A DNA stretch of 34,463 bases from an uncultured Clostridia bacterium (GCA_944367535.1 CALVWQ010000020.1:1-34463), one strand, 5' to 3'; counted from the stretch's first letter, positions 6,772-17,107 are shown. The notes: generated by a model not told the origin, from the sequence alone. Made by a program: numbers and translations.

Positions 6772-7653
6772 ATGTTTACAGGAAGTGATGTAATCGCTCT
6801 CCGTCAGAAGACGGGTGCGGGCGTGTTGGATTGTAAAAAGGCGCTCACCGAAACCAACGGTGATATGGATAAGGCGGTAGACTATTTAAGAGAAAAGGGA
6901 ATGGCTACCGCTGCCAAAAAGGCTTCGAGGATAGCCGCAGAGGGTATCGTCGCTGCTAAGGTGGAAGGCAAAACCGGTGTTCTCGTCGAAGTAAACTGCG
7001 AAACCGACTTTGTGGCAAAGGGAGATCAGTATAAAGAATTCGTCAACGACGTTGCGGATTACGTTTTCAATAACGACGTTGCGGATATAGACGCGCTTGT
7101 CGCCGCCAAAAATGACGATACGATAGCTGTAACCGCGAAAATCGGCGAAAAGATAGCCATTCGCCGCTTCGTGAAATACACTGCCGATAACGGGGTTATA
7201 GAGAGTTATATACACATGGGCGGAAAAGTCGGTGTGCTTGTCGAAATCGACGGATGCACATGCGATGCCACGCATGAACTCGCGCACGACGTTGCGTTGC
7301 AGATAGCGGCTGCAAAACCCCTGTACCTTACCGCTGCGGAAGTTCCCGCGGAAGTCGTGGAGCATGAAAAAGAAATTCTTAAAGCGCAGGCGCTCAACGA
7401 AGGCAAGCCCGCCGCGATTGTCGACAGGATGGTCGAGGGCAGAGTCAAAAAGTATTACGACGAATATTGCCTTATGAATCAGGCGTTTGTAAAAGACCCC
7501 GCTATGACAATCGAAAAACTCGTTAAGAGTTATTCGGATAAAATGGGCAAGACTCTTACCGTTAAGAGATTTACGCGTTTTGAAATGGGCGAAGGTCTTG
7601 AAAAGAAGAGCAACGATTTTGCCGCCGAAGTCGAAGCGCAGATGAAAAAATAA
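6772..7653 (+). CDS. tsf: Translation elongation factor Ts
   Basis: The 293-residue protein is full length. The N-terminal UBA-like domain includes [18 protein letters not shown] (about 10-27). The core carries the EF-Tu-contacting [16 protein letters not shown] stretch, the second subdomain has [14 protein letters not shown], and the C-terminal part includes KALNEGKP-type and [16 protein letters not shown] segments. EF-Ts exchanges GDP for GTP on EF-Tu. A GGGAGA site precedes ATG 6772. A strong terminator at 7686 separates it from pyrH, so in this genome rpsB-tsf and pyrH-frr are separate transcription units. Confidence 0.98.
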   Translation: MFTGSDVIALRQKTGAGVLDCKKALTETNGDMDKAVDYLREKGMATAAKKASRIAAEGIVAAKVEGKTGVLVEVNCETDFVAKGDQYKEFVNDVADYVFNNDVADIDALVAAKNDDTIAVTAKIGEKIAIRRFVKYTADNGVIESYIHMGGKVGVLVEIDGCTCDATHELAHDVALQIAAAKPLYLTAAEVPAEVVEHEKEILKAQALNEGKPAAIVDRMVEGRVKKYYDEYCLMNQAFVKDPAMTIEKLVKSYSDKMGKTLTVKRFTRFEMGEGLEKKSNDFAAEVEAQMKK

Positions 7654-7685
7654 GAGTTTTTCTTAAATTTTATAAATAAATTTTC

Positions 7686-7724
7686 AGCCGCTCACGACCT
7701 AATCGGCGTGAGCGGCTTCTTTTT
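7686..7724 (+). terminator. Intrinsic terminator of rpsB-tsf
   Basis: AGCCGCTCACG (7686-7696) pairs perfectly with CGTGAGCGGCT (7707-7717), followed by TCTTTTT. It lies 32 bases after the tsf stop codon. Confidence 0.9.
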
Positions 7725-7874
7725 AAACGGTGAAAGAATACGGTGCGAAGAGTAAAAGAGCATGTAGCGCAGAGAAAAAGAGTGAGTGAAGAGAATAAAA
7801 GAGTTCGGGCGGAGATTTTTAATGAAAAATTTTCCGTAATTTTGCAAAAACCGCAGAGTATTTTCGTTTTCGTA

Positions 7875-7903
7875 TAGACAAACGCCGTAAAATAGTATAT
7901 AAT
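7875..7903 (+). promoter_or_regulatory. Promoter of the pyrH-frr-uppS-cdsA-dxr-rseP operon
   Basis: TAGACA (7875-7880), a 17-base spacer and a perfect TATAAT (7898-7903) lie 38 bases upstream of pyrH. The preceding stretch 7725-7874 is purine-rich with no convincing gene. Confidence 0.8.
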
Positions 7904-7941
7904 ATAAAAAGATATACGGACTTATACAAAAGGAGAGCGTG

Positions 7942-8649
7942 ATGGATAAAGTGCTTTATAAAAGAGTGATAATAAAACTTTCCGGCGAAGCGCTTGCCGG
8001 TTCGGTCGGCAGCGGTATAAACGAAAAGGTTTTGGACAGCGTTGTCGACCAGATTATAGAGATAAAGAATCTGGGTGTCGAAATCGGGATAATTGTAGGC
8101 GGCGGCAATTTCTGGCGCGGCAGGCAGGGTACAGAAATGGACAGGACGACCGCAGACCACATGGGAATGCTCGCTACGGTAATAAACGCGCTTGCGATAC
8201 AGGATGCGCTTGAACGTAAGGGAGCTCCCACTCGTGTGCAGACCGCTCTCACCATAACACGCGTCGCCGAACCTTATATTTTGAGAAAAGCGATGTCGCA
8301 TTTAAATAAGGGGCGAATAGTTATATTCGCATGCGGGACGGGCAATCCTTACTTTACGACCGATACGGCTGCCGCGCTCCGTGCGGCGGAAATCGACGCG
8401 GAAGTATTACTGCTTGCGAAAAACGTTGACGGCATTTACGATTCCGACCCAAAACTTAATCCTTCGGCAAAGAAACTCGAAAGCATAACTTATAAAGATT
8501 TCATAGCGCAAGGACTGAGGGCAATGGATACGACTGCGATAACAATATGCATGGAAAACAATATTCCGGTTCTTGCATTCGGATTGTTTGAAGATAAAGC
8601 GTTGTATCGCGCGGTAACTGGTCAGAAGATAGGAACGCTCATAAAATAA
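7942..8649 (+). CDS. pyrH: UMP kinase
   Basis: This 235-residue amino-acid-kinase-fold enzyme phosphorylates UMP to UDP in pyrimidine nucleotide synthesis. Hallmarks are RVIIKLSGEALAG near the N-terminus, IIVGGGNFWRGRQG (phosphate and nucleotide site), RTTADHMGMLATVINALAIQDALE, FACGTGNPYFTTDTAAALRA and LLAKNVDGIYDSDP. An in-frame GTG lies directly before at 7939, but AGGAG at 7931-7935 is spaced 6 bases from the ATG at 7942 and only 3 from the GTG, so ATG is chosen. It is the first gene of the operon, with its own promoter at 7875-7903, and frr follows after 24 bases. Confidence 0.97.
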   Translation: MDKVLYKRVIIKLSGEALAGSVGSGINEKVLDSVVDQIIEIKNLGVEIGIIVGGGNFWRGRQGTEMDRTTADHMGMLATVINALAIQDALERKGAPTRVQTALTITRVAEPYILRKAMSHLNKGRIVIFACGTGNPYFTTDTAAALRAAEIDAEVLLLAKNVDGIYDSDPKLNPSAKKLESITYKDFIAQGLRAMDTTAITICMENNIPVLAFGLFEDKALYRAVTGQKIGTLIK

Positions 8650-8673
8650 ATGATACGATAAGGAGAAACAAAA

Positions 8674-9249
8674 ATGGCAATTGAAAACGAACGTTACGAA
8701 AATCTCATGATGGAAGTCATGGAAAAGACCGAAAAGACGGTAAACGTATTAAACGGAGAGTATATTACGATAAGGGCGGGGAGAGCGAATCCTCATATAC
8801 TCGATAAAGTATTGGTTGATTATTACGGTACACCCACGCCCATAAACCAGGTCGGCAATCTGTCAGTTACCGAGGGTCGCTGTCTTGTAATCGCGCCGTG
8901 GGATTCGTCTATGCTGAAAGTCATAGAGAAACAATTGCTTGCGGATAATATAGGAATAACGCCCGTAAATGACGGCAAAGTTATAAGACTTGTTTTCCCC
9001 GCGCTTACGGAGGAACGCAGAAAAGAGCTTGTAAAACAGATAAAGAGAATGTCGGAAGATTCCAAGGTCGCGGTGCGTAATATACGCAGAGACGCCATGG
9101 ATACCTTAAAAAAGATGAAAAATGATAAGGAACTTTCGGAAGACGAACATGCGGTATGTGAAAAAGAGATAGATAAACTCATAAACGAAACCGTTGACAA
9201 AATAGACAAACTCTATGCCGACAAAGAAAAGGACGTTATGAGCGTATAA
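8674..9249 (+). CDS. frr: Ribosome recycling factor
   Basis: The 191-residue protein (family usually about 185) carries the RRF features TIRAGRANPHILDKVLVDYYGTPTPINQVGNLSV, WDSSMLKVIEKQLL and PALTEERRKELVKQIKRMSEDSKVAVRNIRRDA. Domain I is the long three-helix bundle, and domain II lies in the middle part. With EF-G it splits the post-termination ribosome. AAGGAG precedes ATG 8674. Its stop codon TAA shares a base with the uppS start (TAATG), indicating translational coupling. Confidence 0.98.
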   Translation: MAIENERYENLMMEVMEKTEKTVNVLNGEYITIRAGRANPHILDKVLVDYYGTPTPINQVGNLSVTEGRCLVIAPWDSSMLKVIEKQLLADNIGITPVNDGKVIRLVFPALTEERRKELVKQIKRMSEDSKVAVRNIRRDAMDTLKKMKNDKELSEDEHAVCEKEIDKLINETVDKIDKLYADKEKDVMSV

Positions 9250-9935
9250 TGGAAATAAATAAAATTCCGTCGCACGTCGGGATAATAATGGACGGGAACG
9301 GCAGATGGGCAACACTTCGCGGAAAAAACCGCTCGTACGGGCATAAAAAGGGTTCCGATAACGTCGACAGAATAGTTTCGCAGGCATTTGATGCAGGCGT
9401 AAAGACGCTGTCTCTTTATGCTTTTTCTTCCGAAAACTGGTCAAGACCCAAAGAAGAAGTGGACGAATTGATGCGTCTTCTCGAAAAATACTTTAAGAAA
9501 TTTATCGGGAAGGTGCTCAAAAACAACGTCAGGCTGTTTGTTATGGGGGATTTGACCGCATTGAGCGACAAACTTCAAAAGATTATAGAGGACGGTATGC
9601 GGGCGAGCAAGGATAACGTCGCGCATGTTCTCAATATAGGCGTCAATTACGGCGGACGACAGGAGATTGTCAACGCGGTAAATAAGCTGATAAAGTCGGG
9701 ACGAGAAGTTACGGAAAAGAGTATTTCCGAAAATCTCTATACTTATGAATTCGGTGAGCCCGATTTGATTATCAGGACGGGCGGAGAGTGCCGGCTTTCC
9801 AATTTCATGCTGTATCAGGGCGCATACAGCGAACTGTATTTTACGGATGTTTTGTGGCCCGATTTTGATGAAAAAGAATTCGATAAAGCGCTTGAAAATT
9901 ATTCGGGGCGCGTGCGTCGGTTCGGAAAGGTATAA
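9249..9935 (+). CDS. uppS: Isoprenyl transferase (undecaprenyl diphosphate synthase)
   Basis: The 228-residue cis-prenyltransferase condenses isopentenyl diphosphate units onto farnesyl diphosphate to make the C55 carrier for cell wall synthesis. HVGIIMDGNGRWAT (9-22) contains the catalytic D15 and the phosphate loop. LSLYAFSSENWSRP, the C-terminal LIIRTGGECRLSNFMLYQ and the following AYSELYFTDVLWPDF are typical. Many homologues read TSGE where this one has TGGE, a conservative change. The start overlaps the frr stop by one base, and cdsA starts 3 bases after its stop. Confidence 0.96.
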   Translation: MEINKIPSHVGIIMDGNGRWATLRGKNRSYGHKKGSDNVDRIVSQAFDAGVKTLSLYAFSSENWSRPKEEVDELMRLLEKYFKKFIGKVLKNNVRLFVMGDLTALSDKLQKIIEDGMRASKDNVAHVLNIGVNYGGRQEIVNAVNKLIKSGREVTEKSISENLYTYEFGEPDLIIRTGGECRLSNFMLYQGAYSELYFTDVLWPDFDEKEFDKALENYSGRVRRFGKV

Positions 9936-9938
9936 CTT

Positions 9939-10699
9939 ATGAAAGTAAGGACTGTTTCAGGGGCTTGTTTTGTGGCGATAGTCGTTGCGTTTTTTCTTTT
10001 TAGAGAATATGTCGACTACCGCCTGTTTAACGTTTTGTTATGGTTTTTCTGTGCGGCGGGCACTTTCGAAGTGGCGCGTGCATTGAGAAATTTTCTGCGC
10101 ACGGTTACGGCTGGCTGCTGTCAGTTGCCTTTATAATAATATATTCTGCCGCCGTTTTCGAAGCTCAGGGCGGAGTCGATAACGCGAAAAACGCAGGTAT
10201 TTCACTTTTGTCTGTAATTTATCCTTCTTTACTGATACTGACAATGATAATGAACAACGAGAATTCGCAAGGTCTTGTCGCATTGCTCTTGGTGTTCGTA
10301 ATAGCCCCGCTGACCGATACTTTTGCGTATCTCGTGGGAATGACTTACGGAAAAATCAAAAAAGGCGAAGTCAGAAAACTCTGTCCTACTATCAGCCCAA
10401 ATAAAACCGTCGCTGGAGCGATAGGCGGGCTTATAGGTGGGCTTATAGGCGCGCTTTTGGTGTATTTTATTTTTACTCCGCAGATAAATTCAGCTGTTCC
10501 CGCGCTGATTTTCATAATTATCGGAATTGTGGGCGCGGTGTTTACGGAAGCCGGGGATTTGTTTGAAAGTTTGATAAAGCGCCGTACGGGTATAAAAGAC
10601 ATGGGCAGGATAATGCCCGGGCACGGCGGCGTTATGGACAGAATAGACGGAATGACTTTTGCTTCTGCCTTTGTTTGGTTTATGTTTCTCTTTATATAA
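9939..10699 (+). CDS. cdsA: Phosphatidate cytidylyltransferase, interrupted by a -1 frameshift
   Basis: CdsA makes CDP-diacylglycerol from phosphatidate and CTP, an essential membrane enzyme. Frame one from ATG 9939 gives MKVRTVSGACFVAIVVAFFLF and two membrane spans, then leaves the family pattern and stops at 10136. The rest of the protein, to 10699, is in the -1 frame. Joining them at A AAT TTT (10088-10094) gives FEVARALRNF-SAHGYGW and a continuous protein of about 253 residues, slightly short for the family. The C-terminal CdsA signature is intact (about residues 210-238: KRRTGIKDMGRIMPGHGGVMDRIDG pattern with the Lys-Asp and His-Gly-Gly elements). The heptamer is in exact slippery register. 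Programmed frameshifting, a real mutation or an assembly error are all possible. Loss of function is unlikely for an essential gene unless another copy exists. Confidence 0.88.
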
Positions 10700-10760
10700 A
10701 TAAGCATTAAAATAAATAACAGTTCATATAATAGTAAATAACTCACGGGCGGGCGTATGT

Positions 10761-11894
10761 ATGAAGAAAATCGCTCTTATAGGCAGTACGGGTTCGATAG
10801 GCACGCAGACCTTGAATGTCGTGCGGAGAAACCCCGATAAATTCGAAATAATATCTTTAGCGGCGGGAAATAATTCCCGTCTTTTTGCCGAACAGGTAAG
10901 AGAATTTCGTCCGATTGTCGCGACCGCTTGTTCCCGGCCTTCGGATTTGAGCCTTCCCGAAAATACAGAGTATTATTTCGGCGAAGAGGCTTTTACGGAA
11001 GCGATTATAGCCGAAGCTGACATCGTGGTAATAGCATTGGTGGGGTTCAAGGGCATTGTCGCCGTTCTCGATGCGCTCGGCAAGGGTAAAAATATAGCAC
11101 TTGCAAATAAAGAAAGCCTTGTTGTCGGCGGGGGGCTCGTAACGAAACTCGCAGCAAGAAAAAATCTTTCCGTTATACCAATAGACAGCGAACATTCCGC
11201 CATCTTTCAGGCTCTTAACTTTGACTTTGATAAACCTTTCGAGCGCATTATACTTACCGCGAGCGGCGGGGCGTTTCGGGATTTGGAAGTTTCGGCGCTC
11301 GAAAAAGTTACGGCAAAGGACGCCCTGAAACATCCAAACTGGAATATGGGCGCAAAAATCACGATAGACTGTGCTACTCTTGTCAATAAAGCTTTTGAAG
11401 TGGTCGAAGCAAAATGGCTGTATAAAACGGATTTTGATAAAATAGACGTAATAATTCACAGAGAAAGTATCATACACTCTATGGTGGAGTTTAAAGACGG
11501 GTCGGTTATGGCGCAGATGAGTTATCCTACCATGGAATTGCCGATAGCGCTCGCGCTCACGTATCCGGAAAGAATAAAATCGGATATAAAGCGTTTAGAT
11601 TTCGCGGGAATAGGCAAACTAACTTTTAGTGAACCCGACAGAAAAAAATTCCCGTGTTTCGATCTTGTGGTGAGTGCGGCGAAGTCGGGCGGAGGATATC
11701 CTGCTGTCGCCAACGGCGCAAACGAGGCGGCGGTGAGGCTGTTTTTAAAAAATCAGATACCTTTTACGGGTATATACGCCGCTATCAGCGGCGCGCTTAA
11801 CGCTTATAACGGCGAAGCCTGCGACGACTATGAAAGTCTTGTTCGTGCAGACGCATTTGCGTCGGAGTTTGTCGGAAAACATTTCGGAGTATAA
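10761..11894 (+). CDS. dxr: 1-deoxy-D-xylulose 5-phosphate reductoisomerase
   Basis: The 377-residue enzyme converts DXP to MEP with NADPH, the committed step of the MEP isoprenoid pathway, and so feeds uppS. The NADPH-binding start is IALIGSTGSIGTQTLNVV (4-21). ANKESLVVGGGLV and PIDSEHSAIFQAL contain the metal ligands Asp and Glu. LTASGGAFRD, HPNWNMGAKITIDCATLVNKAFEVVEA-type and IHRESIIHSMVEF (about 233-245) complete the active site. Length is normal. The 61-base gap after cdsA is A+T-rich with no terminator, and the ribosome site is weak (GGGCGGG). The stop codon overlaps the next ATG by one base. Confidence 0.97.
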   Translation: MKKIALIGSTGSIGTQTLNVVRRNPDKFEIISLAAGNNSRLFAEQVREFRPIVATACSRPSDLSLPENTEYYFGEEAFTEAIIAEADIVVIALVGFKGIVAVLDALGKGKNIALANKESLVVGGGLVTKLAARKNLSVIPIDSEHSAIFQALNFDFDKPFERIILTASGGAFRDLEVSALEKVTAKDALKHPNWNMGAKITIDCATLVNKAFEVVEAKWLYKTDFDKIDVIIHRESIIHSMVEFKDGSVMAQMSYPTMELPIALALTYPERIKSDIKRLDFAGIGKLTFSEPDRKKFPCFDLVVSAAKSGGGYPAVANGANEAAVRLFLKNQIPFTGIYAAISGALNAYNGEACDDYESLVRADAFASEFVGKHFGV

Positions 11895-13015
11895 TGGAAT
11901 TATTGTTTTTGACCTCATTCGGGGAAGTAATGTCTTATATACTGTATATACTGATAGCAATATTGATTTTGCTCGTAATGATAACGGTGCACGAGTTCGG
12001 GCATTATATCACGGGCAAAATTTTCGGGTTCGGTATAGACGAGTTTGCGATTGGTTTCGGTCCCAAAATATTCAGCAAGACCAAGAAGGACGGCGAAGTA
12101 TTTTCCGTTCGTGCGTTGCCGCTCGGCGGATTCTGTTCTTTCCGCGGTGAGGACGAGGATATAAGCGACCCCGTTGCATTCAATAACAAAAAGCCGTGGC
12201 AGAGAATAATCGTACTTGTATCGGGTGCGCTGATGAATTATTTTCTTGCGCTTTTGCTTATTGCTTTAATGTTCGGGATATACGGACATACCGCTATCAT
12301 GACCTATACGGTAACGGATGCAGGTGAGTACGGTGAAGAATATTCGTTCCGCGACAGGGACGTAATATTGAGTGCGGACGGTAAAAACGTATATCTTGTA
12401 ACCGACCTTATGAACGCCATTGACGGAAGAAAAGCAGGGGACGAAGTAAGTTTCGGGATATTGCGCGGCGGAAAAGAAATGCAGGTCGCGATAAAAATGC
12501 GCGCGGATACCGATTTTAAAAATGTCGAAGACATGCAGACTCTTTGCGAGGCGCTCGGCGTAACGTATGAGACGGACGGAGACGGCGCGCTTATAGATTA
12601 CGGTTTTCGTTCGACGGGAGTGAGATTGGGATTCTTTCATACTCTCGGTAGGAGTTTCGAATATTCTTTTAAACTTGCCGGGACGATATTTACGGTATTG
12701 AAGCAGCTTATAACGGGTGCTCTCGGCATAGGTTCAATCGGCGGCACGATAACGACGATTTCCGTAACCGCCGACGCCATTCGTGTGGGCGGACTTTGGA
12801 GTTTTTTAAATATTTCGGCATTCATAGGCGTAAATCTCGCGGTATTCAATCTGTTGCCCGTTCCCGCGCTGGACGGTTCCCGGGCGATATTCACTCTAAT
12901 AGAATGGATACGGAAAAAGCCCATAAACAGGCGAGTAGAGGGAATCATACATGCTGTGGGTTTCGTCCTCATTATAATATTTGCGCTTTTCGTCGACCTT
13001 CAACGCTGTTTTTAA
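11894..13015 (+). CDS. rseP: RIP-type zinc metalloprotease, site-2 protease
   Basis: The 373-residue membrane protease cleaves anti-sigma factors and signal-peptide remnants within the membrane. The zinc motif HEFGH is at 33-37, the PDZ-like domain spans about 130-240, and the second metal motif is NLLPVPALDGSR near 318-329, with Ser where Gly-Gly-Arg is more usual. Four membrane spans can be drawn. The ATG at 11894 overlaps the dxr stop. An internal ATG at 11930 with GGGGA upstream would place HEFGH at residue 21, the usual distance, so the true start may be there. The protein ends in VDLQRCF, comparable to the usual NDIxRLF end. The next gene is not ispG or polC, so the common gene order breaks here. 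Confidence 0.95.
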   Translation: MELLFLTSFGEVMSYILYILIAILILLVMITVHEFGHYITGKIFGFGIDEFAIGFGPKIFSKTKKDGEVFSVRALPLGGFCSFRGEDEDISDPVAFNNKKPWQRIIVLVSGALMNYFLALLLIALMFGIYGHTAIMTYTVTDAGEYGEEYSFRDRDVILSADGKNVYLVTDLMNAIDGRKAGDEVSFGILRGGKEMQVAIKMRADTDFKNVEDMQTLCEALGVTYETDGDGALIDYGFRSTGVRLGFFHTLGRSFEYSFKLAGTIFTVLKQLITGALGIGSIGGTITTISVTADAIRVGGLWSFLNISAFIGVNLAVFNLLPVPALDGSRAIFTLIEWIRKKPINRRVEGIIHAVGFVLIIIFALFVDLQRCF

Positions 13016-13109
13016 CGTGTTTTCAAATCTGAAAATCATTGCCGTTTACAAGAATATAACTGGGATATAAAAATTTTTTATCGGAAATATAATAAATTTT
13101 TAATAAAAT

Positions 13110-14550
<1,441 letters not shown>

Positions 14551-14614
14551 GCCTTTGTCGGTTTAGGTCGGTAAAAAACTCTTAATTTCCGTATGCTTTT
14601 TAATTAAAATCAAT

Positions 14615-14667
14615 AATCCGCCCGTCTTTTCCGCTAATTTGCGGAAAAGACGGGCGGATTTTGTTTG
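14615..14667. terminator. Strong, probably bidirectional terminator between gdhA and the DUF4130 gene
   Basis: A perfect 20-bp stem (arms 14615-14634 and 14641-14660, loop TAATTT) is followed on the plus strand by TTGTTTG. Read on the minus strand, T-rich sequence also follows. It can end gdhA on the plus strand and the converging minus-strand gene pair. Confidence 0.9.
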
Positions 14668-14741
14668 TACGGATTTGTTTGCGCGGCGTTTTAATCAGCG
14701 TTTAATATAATTTTTTAGCCGTCGATATTTTTATAAAAACG

Positions 14742-15488
14742 TCAGAATCTCTCATAAGTTTCAGGCATGAATTTGCGGTATCTTCTCGGCATGAATCTAT
14801 CTTGCTGTTTTAAATTTTTGCGTTCTTCTATGTTGATTTCCTTGTAATATCTGCGCCATAAATTCGCAAACGCTTCTTCGTCGTCCGATGGCGTGAATGC
14901 GGCGGGGAGGTCGGTGTGGTCGAATTTAAGAGCAAAACCGTCGGATATAGCTATCTTGTTTCTCTTTATGTCGTGAATTACGAACGGAAGTCCCGACAGC
15001 CTTTTGAGAAAATGCGGTGCGACGAGTTCGGTTATGTCGTTATCGGGAGAAAAGCGCGCGTAAATAACGCCTCCCGCGGATTCCCTGAATCTGAGAAAGC
15101 CTATGATGTGGTGTCTTTCCGTCAATACTTTCTGTTCTGTAAAGACAAACTGTGCGACTGTCGGGTCGGCGAGATTTCCCGAGATGTCTTTTTTGAAAAA
15201 CAGAGTTTTGTAAGCGTATCGGAAAGCGGTTGACGTGGCATTTTCATCGCAGGATAACATGCAGTTTTTGAGGCGGCGTATGATGTCGTAACCGCCGTAG
15301 CGGGTAAGCGCCGTCTGTACGCGCTCGGCTTGCGCTGCGTCGGTTTTTATATAAGTGATTTCGTCGTCTATTTTTTGTTGATAAATTTCCACGTCCGTAA
15401 CTTCGTCGGGCACCACTTTGGCGACGAAGCTGTAAAATAATGCGGATAAAAGTCCCTCAACGTTGTTTTGAATAAAAAATATTTTCAT
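14742..15488 (-). CDS. Probable DNA metabolism protein (DUF4130 family), partner of radical SAM enzyme
   Basis: The 248-residue protein matches the family annotated as probable DNA metabolism protein, DUF4130 (TIGR03915-like). Typical features are the opening IFFIQNNVEGLLSALFYSF, a middle VLTERHHIIGFLRFRESAGGVIYARFSPDNDI block, and the C-terminal WRRYYKEINIEERKNLKQQDRFMPRRYRKFMPE stretch. In some bacteria this domain is fused to a uracil-DNA glycosylase domain. Here it stands alone, and no glycosylase of that type is adjacent. It has no signal peptide. Its start overlaps the stop of the upstream radical SAM gene by four bases, so the two are coupled. A role in processing modified or damaged DNA is inferred from the family. 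Confidence 0.88.
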   Translation of the reverse strand: MKIFFIQNNVEGLLSALFYSFVAKVVPDEVTDVEIYQQKIDDEITYIKTDAAQAERVQTALTRYGGYDIIRRLKNCMLSCDENATSTAFRYAYKTLFFKKDISGNLADPTVAQFVFTEQKVLTERHHIIGFLRFRESAGGVIYARFSPDNDITELVAPHFLKRLSGLPFVIHDIKRNKIAISDGFALKFDHTDLPAAFTPSDDEEAFANLWRRYYKEINIEERKNLKQQDRFMPRRYRKFMPETYERF

Positions 15489-16741
15489 AATTCACCTGTA
15501 AGGGCGGATTCCGCCGCGGGGTCTCCGCCCGATAAAAACGATAATTGCGTATATCTGTCTGTTTCGGCGGCTATCAGCAGGCGTTTTACTTCGTTCTCGT
15601 TTTCGCTTCCGAAAAATTTTCCTCCGCATGTAATAAAATGTTTTGCGCGCTTTAAAGTTACTCGCATGCGTTTAAGGTCGTCGAATCCGAGTTTGGCGTA
15701 TTTTCTGGCAGATCTGATTCTAAATGCGCTTCTTACGCCTATTCCGGGCACTCTCAGCAGCAGGCTGAGAGGGGCGGAATTTACTTCTACGGGGAAAAGA
15801 TGCAGATTTTTTAATGCCCATGCGCATTTCGGGTCATATTCTTCCGCGAGATTACCGTCCGTGTCCGTTATTTCGTCCGCCGTAAAGCCGTAAAATCTTA
15901 ACAGCCAGTCAGCCTGATACAGCCTGTGTTCCCGTAATTTCGGAGCGGCAACCGTCGGCAACAGCGTCGTGTTGAAATTTGTCGGCATATATGAAGAATA
16001 GTATACGCGTTTTAATTTATAATTGCGGTACATATATTCGGTAAGTTTCAGTATATGGGCGTCCGACTCCGGCGATGCGCCTATTATCATCTGCGTGGTC
16101 TGACCGGCGGGCAGAAAATCGCTGCGCCTTTTGGCAGGGGAAAGGTAATATCGGTCAAGAGCGAGCATTTTCATAGGTTCTATTATCGCCTCCTTACTTT
16201 TTTGCGGGGCGAGAAGTTTGAGACTTTTTTCGCTCGGCAATTCTATGTTGAAACTCATTCTGTCGGCGAGTGCGCCTGTCCGAGTTATCAATAGCTTGTC
16301 TGCAGAAGGTATGCCTTTTACGTGAATATACCCGTTGAACTTATAATCGACGCGCAGTTTGCGCACAGTTTCAAACAGCATTTCCATGGTGTGGTTAGGG
16401 CCTTTCACTATTGCGGAAGATAAAAACAGTCCTTCAATATAATTGCGCCTGTAAAACGCCATGACGAGTTCGCAGATTTCTTCGGGGGCGGCGGTTGCGC
16501 GCGGCAGGGAATTGGAACGCCTGTTCATACAGTAAGCGCAGTCGTATACGCAGTCGTTCGACAGCAGGATTTTAAGAAGCGATATACATCTTCCGTCCTG
16601 TGTGAAAGAATGGCATATACCCGCGAAACTCGCATTGCCGATTTGTCCGCGTTTATAACTCCTCGTAGAACCGCTCGACGAGCAGGAAACGTCGTATTTT
16701 GCCGCGTCGGTAAGTATGGCAAGTCTTTTTTCGTCTAACAT
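15485..16741 (-). CDS. Putative DNA modification/repair radical SAM protein
   Basis: The 418-residue protein has the radical SAM cluster motif CVYDCAYC with C64, C68 and C71, which binds the 4Fe-4S cluster that cleaves S-adenosylmethionine. The barrel continues through FLSSAIVKGPNHTMEMLF and the GYIHVKGIP and MSFNIELPS strands. Near the C-terminus is a helix-hairpin-helix DNA-binding motif, LLLRVPGIGVRSAFRIRSARK (about 327-347). Additional cysteines at 43 and 52 lie before the cluster. This is the TIGR03916-like architecture always found with DUF4130 proteins, and the gene overlaps its partner by four bases. ATG at 16741 is preceded by AAGGAA. The substrate is unknown; the HhH motif argues for DNA. 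Confidence 0.9.
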   Translation of the reverse strand: MLDEKRLAILTDAAKYDVSCSSSGSTRSYKRGQIGNASFAGICHSFTQDGRCISLLKILLSNDCVYDCAYCMNRRSNSLPRATAAPEEICELVMAFYRRNYIEGLFLSSAIVKGPNHTMEMLFETVRKLRVDYKFNGYIHVKGIPSADKLLITRTGALADRMSFNIELPSEKSLKLLAPQKSKEAIIEPMKMLALDRYYLSPAKRRSDFLPAGQTTQMIIGASPESDAHILKLTEYMYRNYKLKRVYYSSYMPTNFNTTLLPTVAAPKLREHRLYQADWLLRFYGFTADEITDTDGNLAEEYDPKCAWALKNLHLFPVEVNSAPLSLLLRVPGIGVRSAFRIRSARKYAKLGFDDLKRMRVTLKRAKHFITCGGKFFGSENENEVKRLLIAAETDRYTQLSFLSGGDPAAESALTGEL

Positions 16742-17107
16742 AATATAATTCCTTTATATAAATCTTTTCGTAATTTTTTGCCGCGGTTGCGGCATGTAAA
16801 ATTGCCTCGCGTCTGTCGCCGCCGTGAATGTTATAGGTGAAAGCGTTGCGTCATATATTGCAAGCCGCTCCGTAAATACCGCGTGTGACCGCGAACGGTA
16901 AACGCTTACGCATTTTTCCGCCTTTTTTAACGTGTATTTTAAGTATAAGTCTAAAATTTATAAAAGTCAAACAAATGTTCGTCTTTTAGAAAAAAAGAAC
17001 TCAGGTAAATTTTTCCATCGGATTTCAGGAGAATAAGGGGGATAGCCGTGCATAAAAACGGAACGTGTAAAAGGATAAAAAATGAAACCTTAAAGAATAT
17101 TTGTGAG
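16742..17107. other. Intergenic region without a recognisable gene
   Basis: This stretch separates the core-genome part from the carbohydrate locus. Only weak features were seen: a TGCCGC/GCGGCA hairpin (16779-16794) that would lie in the leader of the minus-strand radical SAM gene, and A+T-rich sequence. A 76-codon minus-strand frame here overlaps the consensus promoter at 17108 and is hydrophobic low-complexity, so it was not called. Confidence 0.5.

Noticed and set aside
7736-7795. 19-codon frame starting GTG between tsf and pyrH
   Set aside because: No ribosome site, no recognisable motif, and it lies between a terminator and the pyrH promoter in purine-rich sequence.
7813-7843. Inverted repeat CGGAGATTTTT/AAAAATTTTCCG upstream of pyrH as an extra terminator
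   Set aside because: The stem is imperfect and A+T-rich with only TAATTTTG after it; the tsf terminator at 7686 is sufficient.
12985-13072. Possible frameshift at the rseP end (another frame reads TFNAVFNVFSNLK)
   Set aside because: That frame resembles the usual TFND end of RseP. However, the existing end VDLQRCF also fits the DIxRLF-type finish, and no added membrane span or domain would be gained. Not strong enough to call.
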